From Actinomyces procaprae (GTDB taxonomy: Bacteria; Actinomycetota; Actinomycetes; Actinomycetales; Actinomycetaceae), in contig NZ_CP039292.1 of NCBI RefSeq assembly GCF_004798665.1, positions 1,178,001-1,242,000 on the forward strand: 64,000 nt of DNA, in the 5' to 3' direction. Below, piece by piece: positions 28,696 to 36,798 of the stretch (the stretch's first letter is position 1; every line of letters starts with the position of its first letter). Position numbers and translations under genes: made by a program. The notes beneath the pieces were generated by a model. That model saw only the letters and a program-made list of their open reading frames with translations, was not told the DNA's origin and ran no database searches.

Positions 28696-29790
28696 GTGGC
28701 TGAACAGCCCATGACACGACGCCAGCGTCGTGACGCGGAGCGAGCCGCCGAACACGCGCGCTCAGCAGCCGCACGGCCCGCCGAACTTCCCCCCTCATAC
28801 GATCCGGCGCCGTCCACGCCAGCAGCCGCGCCGCCCGCGGCTCGCACGGTCACCCCGGAGGCCCCGGCCGCAGTCCGCCCGGCGACCCGGAAGGTCCCGG
28901 CCGCGGGCGGCGGCACTGCCCAGCGCCCCCGCCTGCGGCAGGGCGAGGCGAGTCGGACCGCTTACCCGCCCGCGGCGCGGCACCCCAGGCGCAGTCGCCT
29001 GGGGACGGCCGGTCGCGCCGGCGTGCTCACGGTCCTGGCGCTCGTGACCGTCGTCGCCCCCCTGACCTCGAACCTGCCGACCGGCCCGCAGGCGGTTGCC
29101 GCCCTGGGCGTCACCAGCGCCGATCCGACCAGCGCGGGAACCACCGATCCGTCCTCCTCGATCGCCGCCGCAGTACTCGGCTCCGACGCCGACGTCGATA
29201 CCGACTCCGAACTGTCCAACGTGCCCGACGCCGCCACCCTGGCCCGCATCCGGGAGGCCTATGAGAACGCCTCCGCCACCTGCGCCGCGCAGACCTCCGG
29301 CGCCTCCGGGGACACCGCCGCCTTCAACTCCGCCCCCGAGCTGTTCTACCCGATGATCGAGGGCACCTACACGGTCTCCTCACCCTACGGCTACCGGCTG
29401 CACCCCACCCTGGGCTACATGAAGCTTCACGCGGGCCAGGACTACGCCGCCTCCGCAGGAACGCCGATCTACGCCGCCGCAGCCGGCACCGTCGTGGCCG
29501 CCGGCATGGTGGACGGCACCGGCACCGTCACCATCGAGCACGAGGTCGACGGCAAGACCTGGTACACCAGCTACCTGCACATGTACGAGGACGGCATCTA
29601 CGTCTCCGAGGGGGACCAGGTGGAGGCCGGCCAGCTGATCGCCGGCGTCGGCTCCACCGGCTACTCCACCGGGCCGCACCTGCACTTCGAGGTGCGCACC
29701 GCCAACAACGTCGAGGACTCCTCCACCGTAGACCCGGAGGACTGGCTCAAGGAGCATGGCGCCGTCGAGCTGACCACCGACTGCGCCTGA
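28696..29790 (+). CDS. M23-family peptidase (LytM-like, cell-wall), membrane-anchored
   Basis: The 364-residue protein has a basic, Pro/Ala-rich cytoplasmic N-terminus of about 115 residues, one membrane segment (GVLTVLALVTVVAPLTS), an Asp/Ser/Thr-rich linker and a C-terminal M23 domain. The zinc site is intact: HAGQDYAA (His and Asp), then HLHFEV near residue 335. It probably cuts peptidoglycan cross-bridges or acts as a LytM factor outside the membrane. I chose GTG at 28696 because CTGGAGG lies 6 nt upstream; an in-frame GTG at 28633 lacks such a site. Confidence 0.9.
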   Translation: MAEQPMTRRQRRDAERAAEHARSAAARPAELPPSYDPAPSTPAAAPPAARTVTPEAPAAVRPATRKVPAAGGGTAQRPRLRQGEASRTAYPPAARHPRRSRLGTAGRAGVLTVLALVTVVAPLTSNLPTGPQAVAALGVTSADPTSAGTTDPSSSIAAAVLGSDADVDTDSELSNVPDAATLARIREAYENASATCAAQTSGASGDTAAFNSAPELFYPMIEGTYTVSSPYGYRLHPTLGYMKLHAGQDYAASAGTPIYAAAAGTVVAAGMVDGTGTVTIEHEVDGKTWYTSYLHMYEDGIYVSEGDQVEAGQLIAGVGSTGYSTGPHLHFEVRTANNVEDSSTVDPEDWLKEHGAVELTTDCA

Positions 29791-29843
29791 ACACACGGTA
29801 CCGACCGCGGCCCGCCCATTCTCGATCCGACAGGAAGCCGACC

Positions 29844-30587
29844 ATGCCACCCTCCCGCCGCTGCGCCGTCGTCGCCCACCGGGGCGGGGGCGGCGAGGCC
29901 CCCGAGAACACCTGGACCGCTGTCGAGCACGTGGCCGAGCTCGGCCTGGCATGGATGGAGACCGACCTGCGGGCCACCGCCGACGGCGTCGTCGTCCTGT
30001 CCCACGACCCGGACCTGGCACGCACCGCGGGGGATCCTCGCCGAATCGCCGAGCTGACCTGGGAGGAACTGGCGGCGTTGGATGCGGGCGACGGGCGCCC
30101 CTTCGTGCGCCTGGACGAGGCCCTCGCGGCCCACCCGCAGATCCGCTTCAACATCGACCTCAAGGACTCCGCGGTGGTGCAGCCGGCACTTCAGGTGGTG
30201 CGTGAGGCCGACGCCCTGGAACGGGTTCGCTTCGCCTCCTTCTCCGCTCGCCGCCTGGCGGTGCTGCGCCGCCAGGAGCCGCGGGCCACAACCTCCCTCG
30301 GCATCGGTGACGTGGCCGGACTGATGCTCCTGAGCGAGGCGGCCGTGCCGGTTCCGCACACCCGCTGGTCCTGGACCAGGGGGCGGGTCGACGCCGTCCA
30401 GGTACCGGTGAGCTTCCACCGCGTGCCCGTGGTGACCCGCCGCTTCATCGCTCAGGCGCACACCGCCGGGCTGGAGGTGCACGTGTGGACCGTGGATGAT
30501 CCCGGCCAGATGCGTGACTTGGCGGCGCGGGGAGTCGACGCCGTCATCACTGACCGTCCCGCCATGGCGCTTGAGGTGCTCGGCTGA
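29844..30587 (+). CDS. Glycerophosphodiester phosphodiesterase
   Basis: The 247-residue protein shows the GDPD TIM-barrel motifs: VVAHRGGGGEAPENTW near the start (His-Arg, Glu-Asn), METDLRATADGVVVLSHD (Glu-x-Asp and catalytic His), FNIDLKD and the end VDAVITDRP. These enzymes hydrolyse deacylated phospholipids to an alcohol and glycerol-3-phosphate. No signal peptide is visible, so it should be cytoplasmic. It lies 53 nt after the M23 gene on the same strand. Confidence 0.9.
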   Translation: MPPSRRCAVVAHRGGGGEAPENTWTAVEHVAELGLAWMETDLRATADGVVVLSHDPDLARTAGDPRRIAELTWEELAALDAGDGRPFVRLDEALAAHPQIRFNIDLKDSAVVQPALQVVREADALERVRFASFSARRLAVLRRQEPRATTSLGIGDVAGLMLLSEAAVPVPHTRWSWTRGRVDAVQVPVSFHRVPVVTRRFIAQAHTAGLEVHVWTVDDPGQMRDLAARGVDAVITDRPAMALEVLG

Positions 30588-30688
30588 GTCTCCCGCCCGG
30601 ATGCCCGGGCGCATCCCGGCGGGTGCCGCGGGGCACGGCGTCGTGCCAAGACCGTGACACTGCGCTGACTGTGGGCGAGAATCAGGGC

Positions 30689-32422
30689 ATGACCGCCCCC
30701 AGCTTCCCGCCGCCCGCATCCACCCAGCATGTCGCCTCCACGCCGATCGCCGTCCCCACCGGGCAGACCGGGCCCCGCGTGGAAACCACGGCGGGGCCGG
30801 TGCGCGGGGTGTGGCGCGAGATCGTGTCCGCTCCGGATCGGGTGGGCCCGGCCGCACGCTACGAGCGCTCCGCGGCCTTCTACGGCATCCCGTACGCCGA
30901 GGCGCCGGTGGGGGAGCGGCGCCTCATGGCCCCCATGCGGCGTGAGCCCTGGAGCGGCGAGCGCGCCGCCGTCCTGCCAGCCGCCACGCCACAGCGCGGT
31001 TCGATCTTTCCCGACCCGGCCATCCCGGAGCCGAGCGTGCCCGGGGACGACTTCCTCACCCTGAACGTCTTCACGCCCACACCCGGGGATGAGGAGGCGC
31101 GCCTGCCGGTGCTGGTGTGGATCCACGGCGGCGCCTGGACCTCCGGCTCCCACAACTCGCCCTGGTACGACGGCGCCGCCTTCAACCGCGACGGCGTCGT
31201 CACCGTGTCGGTCGCCTACCGGCTCGGATTCGACGGCTACGGGTTCGTTCCCGACTCCGACGCCCCCTACAACCGGGCCGTCCTGGACCAGGTGATGGCC
31301 CTGGAGTGGGTGCGCGACAACATCGCCCGCTTCGGTGGCGACCCGGGCCGGGTGACGATCGGCGGGCAGAGCGCCGGGGGCGGCAACTGCCTGGTGCTCC
31401 TGTCCGTGCCCCGCGCCCGGGGCCTGTTCCGCGGCGTGATCTCCGAGTCCGGCGCCGTGACGGACCTGCCGCCCACGCGCAACGCGGACAATGCCACCCG
31501 CATGGCCGCGGCCCTCGGTGTGGAGCCGGCACTCGCCGGGTTCCGTTCGCGCAGCTATGAGGAGATCTTCGCCGCGCAGAATGCCCTGGACGCCGTCGAG
31601 GCACGCGCCGACGACGGCGGGGCCGGCGCTGCCGGTCCGGATCCGGTCGGGGCAGTCGCCGGGGTGCTGGCCGGTATTGGCGAGCCGGATACCGGCATCC
31701 CCTTCAGCCCTACCGTCGACGGCGAGATCATCACCGCCCCCATCCGGCAGGCCATGAGACGGGGCGACGGGGCACGGATCCCGATCCTCGCGGGCTCAAC
31801 CACACACGACTTCGCCTTCGCCGGCATGGCCTACACCGAGGCGATGGCGGGACGCGACCCGCGCGAGGTGCTGGTGGGCGGCGGCATGAGCGAGGCCATG
31901 GCCGACCGGCTGCTCGCCGCGCACCCCGAGCACGCCGACGCCCCGCACATGGTGATTGGCAACCTCATCTCGGACGGCACCTTCCACATCCCGCTCGCCG
32001 GGTGGTTCCTGGCGCGCGCCGAGCACGCCGAGGCGGTGGGCGACGGCGGCTCCTCCGGAACGGGGAGCCACAAGGCCGTGGGCGAGGCCGCCTCCCCGGC
32101 CGGCAGCTACGCCTACGAGTTCAGTTACTGCTGCGGGCCGACCGGGCTGGCTACCCACTGCATGGAGATTCCCTTCGCCTTCGACTGCCTGAGCGAACCC
32201 TACTGCGAGCACACGCTCGGCGCCGCGCCGCCGCAGGCGCTCGCGGACGCCATGCACTCGGCCTGGGTGCGGTTCATCGAGCACGGCGAGCCCGGCTGGG
32301 AGCCGTGGACCGAGCGGGCCGTTGGACGTCGCTTCGGCGACAACCGCTCCGGGGAGCTGACCGTGGCCGAGGACCGCGTCGTCTTCGACACCGACCGGGA
32401 TCTCGCCGCCGGGGTGCGTTGA
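30689..32422 (+). CDS. Type B carboxylesterase
   Basis: The 577-residue protein is an alpha/beta-hydrolase of the carboxylesterase/para-nitrobenzyl esterase group: GPVRGVW, FYGIPYAEAPVGERR, the oxyanion-hole motif VLVWIHGGAW, and the nucleophile elbow VTIGGQSAGGGN with Ser in GxSxG. A Glu/Asp and a His follow in the C-terminal half. The natural substrate cannot be told. Ser-rich inserts near residues 450-470 break the family alignment. The ATG at 30689 is preferred; an in-frame start exists upstream at 30623. No signal peptide is seen. Confidence 0.88.
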   Translation: MTAPSFPPPASTQHVASTPIAVPTGQTGPRVETTAGPVRGVWREIVSAPDRVGPAARYERSAAFYGIPYAEAPVGERRLMAPMRREPWSGERAAVLPAATPQRGSIFPDPAIPEPSVPGDDFLTLNVFTPTPGDEEARLPVLVWIHGGAWTSGSHNSPWYDGAAFNRDGVVTVSVAYRLGFDGYGFVPDSDAPYNRAVLDQVMALEWVRDNIARFGGDPGRVTIGGQSAGGGNCLVLLSVPRARGLFRGVISESGAVTDLPPTRNADNATRMAAALGVEPALAGFRSRSYEEIFAAQNALDAVEARADDGGAGAAGPDPVGAVAGVLAGIGEPDTGIPFSPTVDGEIITAPIRQAMRRGDGARIPILAGSTTHDFAFAGMAYTEAMAGRDPREVLVGGGMSEAMADRLLAAHPEHADAPHMVIGNLISDGTFHIPLAGWFLARAEHAEAVGDGGSSGTGSHKAVGEAASPAGSYAYEFSYCCGPTGLATHCMEIPFAFDCLSEPYCEHTLGAAPPQALADAMHSAWVRFIEHGEPGWEPWTERAVGRRFGDNRSGELTVAEDRVVFDTDRDLAAGVR

Positions 32423-32693
32423 GCGCAGTGCGGTAGCGTGCGGGCAGCGGTGAAGCCCCGCCCTGACGTGTGACAACCCGACCTGTTTGTGCCTATTTGG
32501 CTTGGACATGGCCCCCCACCTGCTTCCTGGCTCCTACCTTTTCGGCCAAGGACATTGAGTGTTCCGAGAGGAGGCGCCGAAGCAGGCATGTTCAGCGTGA
32601 CAGCGGCCACCGACGCGCGACCGTGCCCCGGTTGGCGACGGTGCCTTGCGCTGCCGGGAACTCGGGGGCATTGTGTACAGCGGCCCTCAGGGT

Positions 32694-32765
32694 CGACGAA
32701 GCCCCCGCCGACTCGGGGTCGGGTGGGAGCTTGGGGCTGGTGCCCCGGACAGGATTCGAACCTGC
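32694..32765. repeat. Left copy of a 72-bp direct repeat at the tRNA-Arg 3' end (att-like)
   Basis: This stretch matches 33881-33952 with a few mismatches over about 72 bp. The final 31 bp (32735-32765) are identical to 33922-33952 and correspond to the tRNA-Arg CCA end, acceptor strand and T arm. It also includes a variant of the hairpin that follows the intact tRNA. Duplicated tRNA 3' ends of this type are what site-specific integration leaves behind. Confidence 0.85.
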
Positions 32766-32793
32766 AGTCCTTAGGCCGGACGGTGAGCTACCC
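32738..32793 (-). pseudogene. Degenerate tRNA-Arg (3' half intact)
   Basis: Reading the minus strand, the T arm, acceptor 3' strand and CCA are the same as in the intact tRNA-Arg at 33925-34000. Upstream, a TAGCTCA of the D arm is present, but most of the D arm is missing. The anticodon region reads GTCC-GGCCTAA-GGAC, a 4-bp stem with a loop that could present CCT. The 5' acceptor strand does not pair. It should not give a functional tRNA. Confidence 0.75.
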
Positions 32794-32830
32794 GCATGTC
32801 GCGGTACGGTCTCGGTAATTATCTGGGACA

Positions 32831-32864
32831 GGTGGGAGGACACCCCGCCGGGCGCCCTCCCACC
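32831..32864. terminator. Strong short hairpin upstream of the orphan gene
   Basis: GGTGGGAGG (32831-32839) pairs perfectly with CCTCCCACC (32856-32864), leaving a 16-nt GC-rich loop. It lies about 115 nt before the orphan gene start and has no T-run. It may be a terminator, an attenuator or part of a recombination site; I cannot choose between these. Confidence 0.4.
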
Positions 32865-32978
32865 CCGGCCCGCAGACGCACCATCGCCAGCAGGCCCGCA
32901 GGCCGGGGCAATCAGACGCCCCGCACCTGCTGAGGACAGGCAGGACCGGCCTGCCGTCCCCAAGGCAGGAGCACCACC

Positions 32979-33821
32979 GTGCGCTACGCAGCCACCAGCG
33001 GCGGAGAACTGATCAGCATCGATGAATACGCGGCTAGTGCCAACACACCCCAGGCGCTGACCTGCCCGGGCCAGGCGCCCGACGGCAGGCCCTGCCGCGC
33101 CACCGCCTGGGCCAAGGCACTGAACTCCCTGCACCACCGACCCCACTTCGCCGCCAAACACATCACCGACTGCGACGAGGGAGAAGCCGCAGTACGAGCC
33201 AGAAAAGGCCACCGCGATGGATCCACAACCACCCGCACCCGCCATGAGGGGCCGACGCTGCTGCTCATCACGCCCAGCTCCACACCGGGCAAGGACACCA
33301 GGACGCCCACTACCCGCACCAAGGCCTCCGGCCGCCCCATGGCCACAGCCATCACAGGCCCCGCCAGCAGACGATCCGCCCCCACCACGAGAAAAGTCCC
33401 ATTGGACTCGCTACTCGCCCGCGCCCTCAGCGGCCGCCTCGACCCCGAAACAACCCTTGAGCTGCCCGACAAGACCGGAGGACCGGTCAGCCGGTTCCTG
33501 ATCCCCGCAAACACCCTCACCAAAGAAAACAACGGCCTGCACGCGTGCTTCTTCGGCCTAGTCACCGACTGCAAGGAGAACACCTCAACACGCAGCGTCT
33601 TCCTGCGCCTCAAGCCCCAGCCCGGCACCAGACCAAGAAACACTGCTAGCTTCATGATCCGTGAGGACCAGGCCCCCAGCGTCCAGGACAACCTCGACGC
33701 CAGCATCGGTGACCTCGTAGACCACCACGTCATCGTTATCGGCACCCTGCGCGTATCTGCCAACAGCGGCAGCCTCTACATCGTCCTCGACGACACCGCC
33801 TCCATCGCCTACCAGCGGTGA
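32979..33821 (+). CDS. Orphan protein with CoiA-like N-terminal zinc-ribbon motif
   Basis: The 280-residue protein is not a family I can name. Its first ~70 residues (RYAATSGGELISIDEYAAS, then LTCP..., PCRATAW, RPHFAAKH and a final Cys in TDCDEG) follow the Cys/His pattern of the N-terminal zinc region of CoiA competence proteins. The middle (about 75-135) is Thr/Arg/Pro-rich and probably disordered. The last ~100 residues look like a beta-rich domain (SVFLRLKPQPG, VIVIGTLRVSANSGSLYIVLDD), perhaps an OB-fold. The GTG start has AGGAG about 7 nt upstream. It is alone between the tRNA-Arg duplications. No nuclease motif is visible. Confidence 0.6.
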   Translation: MRYAATSGGELISIDEYAASANTPQALTCPGQAPDGRPCRATAWAKALNSLHHRPHFAAKHITDCDEGEAAVRARKGHRDGSTTTRTRHEGPTLLLITPSSTPGKDTRTPTTRTKASGRPMATAITGPASRRSAPTTRKVPLDSLLARALSGRLDPETTLELPDKTGGPVSRFLIPANTLTKENNGLHACFFGLVTDCKENTSTRSVFLRLKPQPGTRPRNTASFMIREDQAPSVQDNLDASIGDLVDHHVIVIGTLRVSANSGSLYIVLDDTASIAYQR

Positions 33822-33880
33822 CCGCTTCACGGCACGCTGATGAGCAGGTTCGAGAAGGGCCCCATCGCAATGGCCGAATC

Positions 33881-33952
33881 GACGCAGCCCCCGCCGACTC
33901 GGGGGTCGGGCGGGGGCTCGCGGCTGGTGCCCCGGACAGGATTCGAACCTGC
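33881..33952. repeat. Right copy of the 72-bp direct repeat (att-like)
   Basis: This copy matches 32694-32765. Its last 31 bp are the 3' end of the functional tRNA-Arg gene, so this is the side at which the tRNA was kept intact. The two copies are 1187 bp apart and enclose only the orphan gene at 32979-33821. Confidence 0.85.
33887..33917. terminator. GC-rich hairpin downstream of tRNA-Arg
   Basis: GCCCCCGCC (from 33887) pairs with the GGCGGGGGC-like strand ending at 33917, and three more pairs form past a one-base bulge. It lies directly after the tRNA 3' end on the minus strand, so it probably ends or processes the tRNA transcript. A weaker variant is present in the left copy of the direct repeat. 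Confidence 0.6.
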
Positions 33953-34000
33953 GACCTTCTGCTCCGGAGGCAGACGCTCTATCCACTGAGCTACCGGGGC
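33925..34000 (-). tRNA. tRNA-Arg (anticodon CCG)
   Basis: The minus strand folds into a full cloverleaf of 76 nt including encoded CCA: acceptor GCCCCGG/CCGGGGC, D stem GCTC/GAGC, anticodon stem TCTGC/GCAGA around the loop CTCCGGA (anticodon CCG), and T stem around TTCGAAT. The gene is the target of a 3'-end duplication at 32738. Confidence 0.97.
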
Positions 34001-34077
34001 CCGGGGCGTGACTGTACCAGCGTTCGGGCTCTGGATGGAAACTGTGGGGCTGTGGCGTTCGACGTCGTCGATCTGGT

Positions 34078-35469
34078 TCACCCGTTTCCGGTCAGGGTGA
34101 GCACCACCAGCGCCACGTTGAGCACGATGATCAGCGCCGCCGCCGCACGGGAGGTCCAGCGCAGGACCACGCCGTCACGCCACCGGCCCATGACCTGCTC
34201 CGAGCCCGTGGCGCGCATGAGGGGCATGATCGCCAGCGGGATTCCGAAGGACAGCACCACCTGACTGAGCACAAGCGCCCAGGTGGGTTCGGCCCCCACG
34301 GCGATGATGATCAGCGCCGGCACGAGCGTGACCGCGCGTCGGGCCAGCAGGGGGACGCGGATGTGCAGCAGCCCGGCCATGATCTCGCTGCCGGCGTAGG
34401 CCCCCACCGAGGTCGAGGCCAACCCGGAGGCCAGCAGTCCGATCGCGAACACGGCGCCGACGACGGGCCCCAGCGATGCCGTGATGGCGCCGTGCGCCCC
34501 CTCGATGGTGTCGGTGCCGCCGACGCCGGACAGGGCCGAGGCCGCCAGCAGCAGCAGCGCGATATTGACGGCGCCCGCCAGCGCCAGCGCCCAGATCACG
34601 TCCACGCGGGTGGCCCGGATGAGCCGGCCGGTGCGCTCCTGGCCGGAGGGGACGGCATCGTCGGCGGGAGCCGGGACGGCGCCGGGAGAGGCGGCTGCGT
34701 CGTCGGGAGTCGTTGCGGTGGCGCGATCGGCCTGACGCGCGGCGTGCCCCTCGCCGATCTCCTCGTGGTGGTCGCGCACCAGGGAGGAATGCAGGTAAAT
34801 GGCGTGCGGCATGACGGTGGCGCCGAGCATGGAGGCGGCCACCAGCAAACTGCCCGAGCCCCGCAGGCGGGGGATGAGCCCGGCGAAGGTCTCGCCCCAG
34901 TCCGGCGGGGAGATGAACAGCCCGCCCACGAAGCCGATCGTCACCACCACCAGGAGCGCGACCACCGCACCCTCGAAGGTGCGCTGGCTGCGGCGCTCCT
35001 GCAGCGCCAGCAACAGCATGGATACCGCGCCGATGATCACGCCGCCGGTCAGCAGCGGGATGTTGAACAGTAGGTGCAGGGCGACGGCGCCGCCGATCAC
35101 CTCGGCCAGGTCGGTGGCGGCGGCGACCAGTTCGGCCTGCGCCCAGTAGGCCAGGCGGGTGCCGCGGCCGAGCCGATCGCCCAGCACCTGCGGCAGTGAG
35201 CGGCCGGTGACGATGCCGAGCTTGGCGCTCTGGTATTGGATGAGTACCGCCATGGCGTTTGCCAGCACCAGTACCCACACCAGCGTGTAGCCGTAGCGGG
35301 CGCCGGCGGTGATGTTCGCGGCCACGTTGCCCGGATCCACGTAGGCGACCGCGGCTACGAAGGCCGGGCCGAGCAGCGCCAGCAGCCGGTGTCGGGGCGG
35401 GCGCGGCCGGGGCGTGTGCTTACGCACGATGGCGTCGACGGCGTCGGGGGTGTTGCCGGGATCGGGCAC
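34078..35469 (-). CDS. mntH: Nramp-family divalent metal transporter (MntH-like)
   Basis: The 463-residue protein is a proton-coupled Mn2+/Fe2+ importer with about 11 membrane helices. It carries both Nramp metal-site motifs: AYVDPGNVAANI in helix 1 (Asp, Asn) and ATVMPHAIYLHSSL in helix 6 (Met, His). A loop of about 60 charged residues (EEIGEGHAARQADRATATTPDD...) splits helices 6 and 7. I chose the GTG at 35469 because AGGAGGT lies 5 nt upstream; a second in-frame GTG at 35484 overlaps that site. A palindrome at 35487-35506 just upstream suggests metal-responsive control. Confidence 0.92.
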   Translation of the reverse strand: MPDPGNTPDAVDAIVRKHTPRPRPPRHRLLALLGPAFVAAVAYVDPGNVAANITAGARYGYTLVWVLVLANAMAVLIQYQSAKLGIVTGRSLPQVLGDRLGRGTRLAYWAQAELVAAATDLAEVIGGAVALHLLFNIPLLTGGVIIGAVSMLLLALQERRSQRTFEGAVVALLVVVTIGFVGGLFISPPDWGETFAGLIPRLRGSGSLLVAASMLGATVMPHAIYLHSSLVRDHHEEIGEGHAARQADRATATTPDDAAASPGAVPAPADDAVPSGQERTGRLIRATRVDVIWALALAGAVNIALLLLAASALSGVGGTDTIEGAHGAITASLGPVVGAVFAIGLLASGLASTSVGAYAGSEIMAGLLHIRVPLLARRAVTLVPALIIIAVGAEPTWALVLSQVVLSFGIPLAIMPLMRATGSEQVMGRWRDGVVLRWTSRAAAALIIVLNVALVVLTLTGNG

Positions 35470-35486
35470 GGTCGACCTCCTCACAT

Positions 35487-35506
35487 AGTTTCGGTTACCC
35501 GAAACT
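35487..35506. promoter_or_regulatory. Palindromic operator upstream of mntH
   Basis: AGTTTCGG-TTAC-CCGAAACT is an 8+8 inverted repeat 18 nt from the mntH start. Its position and symmetry fit a dimeric repressor such as MntR/DtxR, but I cannot match it to a known box and no regulator gene is adjacent. An A/T-rich patch that could hold the -10 element lies just upstream on the minus strand (35507-35520). Confidence 0.6.
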
Positions 35507-35569
35507 CTACTACTTTATGGGGGTGGCTGCGCAGTGGGGTCTGGTGGGTGCGGGCTGGCCTCGACGTGC

Positions 35570-35620
35570 TTGACGTACGTGAATCTTCACGTATAGTTGT
35601 ACGTGAAGATTCACGTACGT
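35570..35620 (+). promoter_or_regulatory. Promoter covered by nested palindromic operators, for the ATPase pair
   Basis: A 21-bp perfect inverted repeat (arms 35573-35593 and 35600-35620, 6-nt loop) lies 12 nt before the ATPase start codon. Each arm contains its own palindrome: ACGTGAA-TC-TTCACGT at 35577-35592 and ACGTGAA-GA-TTCACGT at 35601-35616. A good promoter overlaps it: TTGACG at 35570-35575, 16-nt spacer, TATAGT at 35592-35597. The expected start of transcription falls inside the right-hand palindrome. A repressor bound to either site would block the promoter. Confidence 0.8.
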
Positions 35621-35631
35621 TGGAGGTCGTC

Positions 35632-36798
35632 ATGGACTCGCTTGGCCTGGTTGTGCTGCCACAACCCGGAAATGCCCGAGATCTCAAGAACTTCGTGGGG
35701 CGTGTTGCGGTCAGTGTCCGCGCCCGTCAGCAGCTGCTGGCAGGGGCGAATCTCCTGCTCACGGACCCCAGGCGCATGGGCAAGACCTACTGGCTACACG
35801 CATTCGCTGACAGGGAGACCGCCTTCCGGCCGTACTTCATCGACTACGAGGGTGTGGGGACTTCGGAGCGCTTCCTCGTGGTGACCGCGGAGGGGCTGCT
35901 TAAGAACCCTGACCTGCCTACCCGGGCCCGTGAGGTCCTCAAAACGGTGTTCGACCACGTCGACACGGTCGGGCTTGCCGGATTGACTCTCAAGACCTAC
36001 CACCGCGAGACCCCGCCGTTGCGCCTGCTGACCGACATCCTTGCCGCACTGGACCAAGGCGACGACTCGGCCATCCCGCTGATCCTCATGGATGAGGTGC
36101 CCATGGCGGTCGACAATATTGCAAGCAACGAGGGCCCGCAGGCGGCTAAGGAGCTATTGCAGACCCTGCGCGGGCTCAGGCAGCAGTACACCCGAGTGCG
36201 CTGGATCGTCACCGGCTCTGTCGGCTTCCATCACGTGCTTGAGCAAGCGGGGACTACCAGCGGCGACATCAACGACCTGGAGACGCTGCACCTCGGGCCC
36301 ATGCCCGATGATGAGGCGCGCGAGCTGGCGCAAGCGCTTCTCCGCGGCATTGGGCAGATGCCTTCCGATCCGGTTGTCGCTAAGCTGGTTGAGGTGGTAG
36401 GCGGGGTCCCCTTCATAATGCACGCCGTCGCCGGCGGCCTTGATCGGGCTGGAGGAACGCTCGGGCCGCAGGATGTCGGGGAGGCCTTCGAGGACATCAT
36501 TGATGATCCGGACAGGTTCCAGCAGCTGAAACACTTTGAGCAGCGGGTGCGCGTGTACTACGGGCAGAAGGCGCGGCTCGCCGCGCGAGTGCTCAGCGCT
36601 ACGGCGACGGCCGCACCGCGGGCGTGGGTTCCACTGGCCGAGGCCGTGAAAGACGATGTCTCGGAAGAGCTGGATGAGGTTGTCGGACTGCTGTGCAGCG
36701 ACCATTACCTTGAGCGTCGCGGCTCGCGCGTGCGCTGGCGTTATCCGGTCTTCGCCTATATCTGGGCACGTAAGCACAACCTCCTGGAGCGTCCATGA
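35632..36798 (+). CDS. P-loop ATPase of the archaeal-ATPase/MNS type (first gene of a pair)
   Basis: The 388-residue protein has FVGR at 21-24, a Walker A at 44-52 (TDPRRMGKT, the PRRxGKT form typical of archaeal-type STAND-related ATPases), Walker B LILMDE at 150-155 and a sensor-like TGS at 194-196. The C-terminal ~120 residues resemble a winged-helix domain ending in a basic tail (RYPVFAYIWARKHNLLERP). No effector domain is visible. The first Walker A Gly is Asp. The ATG has TGGAGGT upstream and the frame is coupled by ATGA to the next gene. Such ATPases serve in signalling or DNA-linked roles; the winged helix could bind the operator upstream. Function unknown. Confidence 0.75.
   Translation: MDSLGLVVLPQPGNARDLKNFVGRVAVSVRARQQLLAGANLLLTDPRRMGKTYWLHAFADRETAFRPYFIDYEGVGTSERFLVVTAEGLLKNPDLPTRAREVLKTVFDHVDTVGLAGLTLKTYHRETPPLRLLTDILAALDQGDDSAIPLILMDEVPMAVDNIASNEGPQAAKELLQTLRGLRQQYTRVRWIVTGSVGFHHVLEQAGTTSGDINDLETLHLGPMPDDEARELAQALLRGIGQMPSDPVVAKLVEVVGGVPFIMHAVAGGLDRAGGTLGPQDVGEAFEDIIDDPDRFQQLKHFEQRVRVYYGQKARLAARVLSATATAAPRAWVPLAEAVKDDVSEELDEVVGLLCSDHYLERRGSRVRWRYPVFAYIWARKHNLLERP

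Larger units (their letters stand above)
32423..32978. other. Gene-free gap holding a degenerate tRNA, a direct repeat and a hairpin
   Basis: I see no convincing protein gene in these 556 bases. They hold the left copy of a 72-nt direct repeat (32694-32765), the tRNA-Arg remnant (from 32738) and a 9-bp-stem hairpin at 32831-32864. Base composition is less GC-rich around 32460-32560 than in the flanking genes, which fits foreign or decaying DNA. Confidence 0.6.

Noticed and set aside
32470..32980. Protein genes on either strand across the tRNA remnant
   Set aside because: The open frames read through the direct repeat and the tRNA remnant and show no codon bias or ribosome site.
32979..33880. 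Integrase or excisionase for the tRNA-Arg element
   Set aside because: The only gene present lacks any tyrosine- or serine-recombinase motif.
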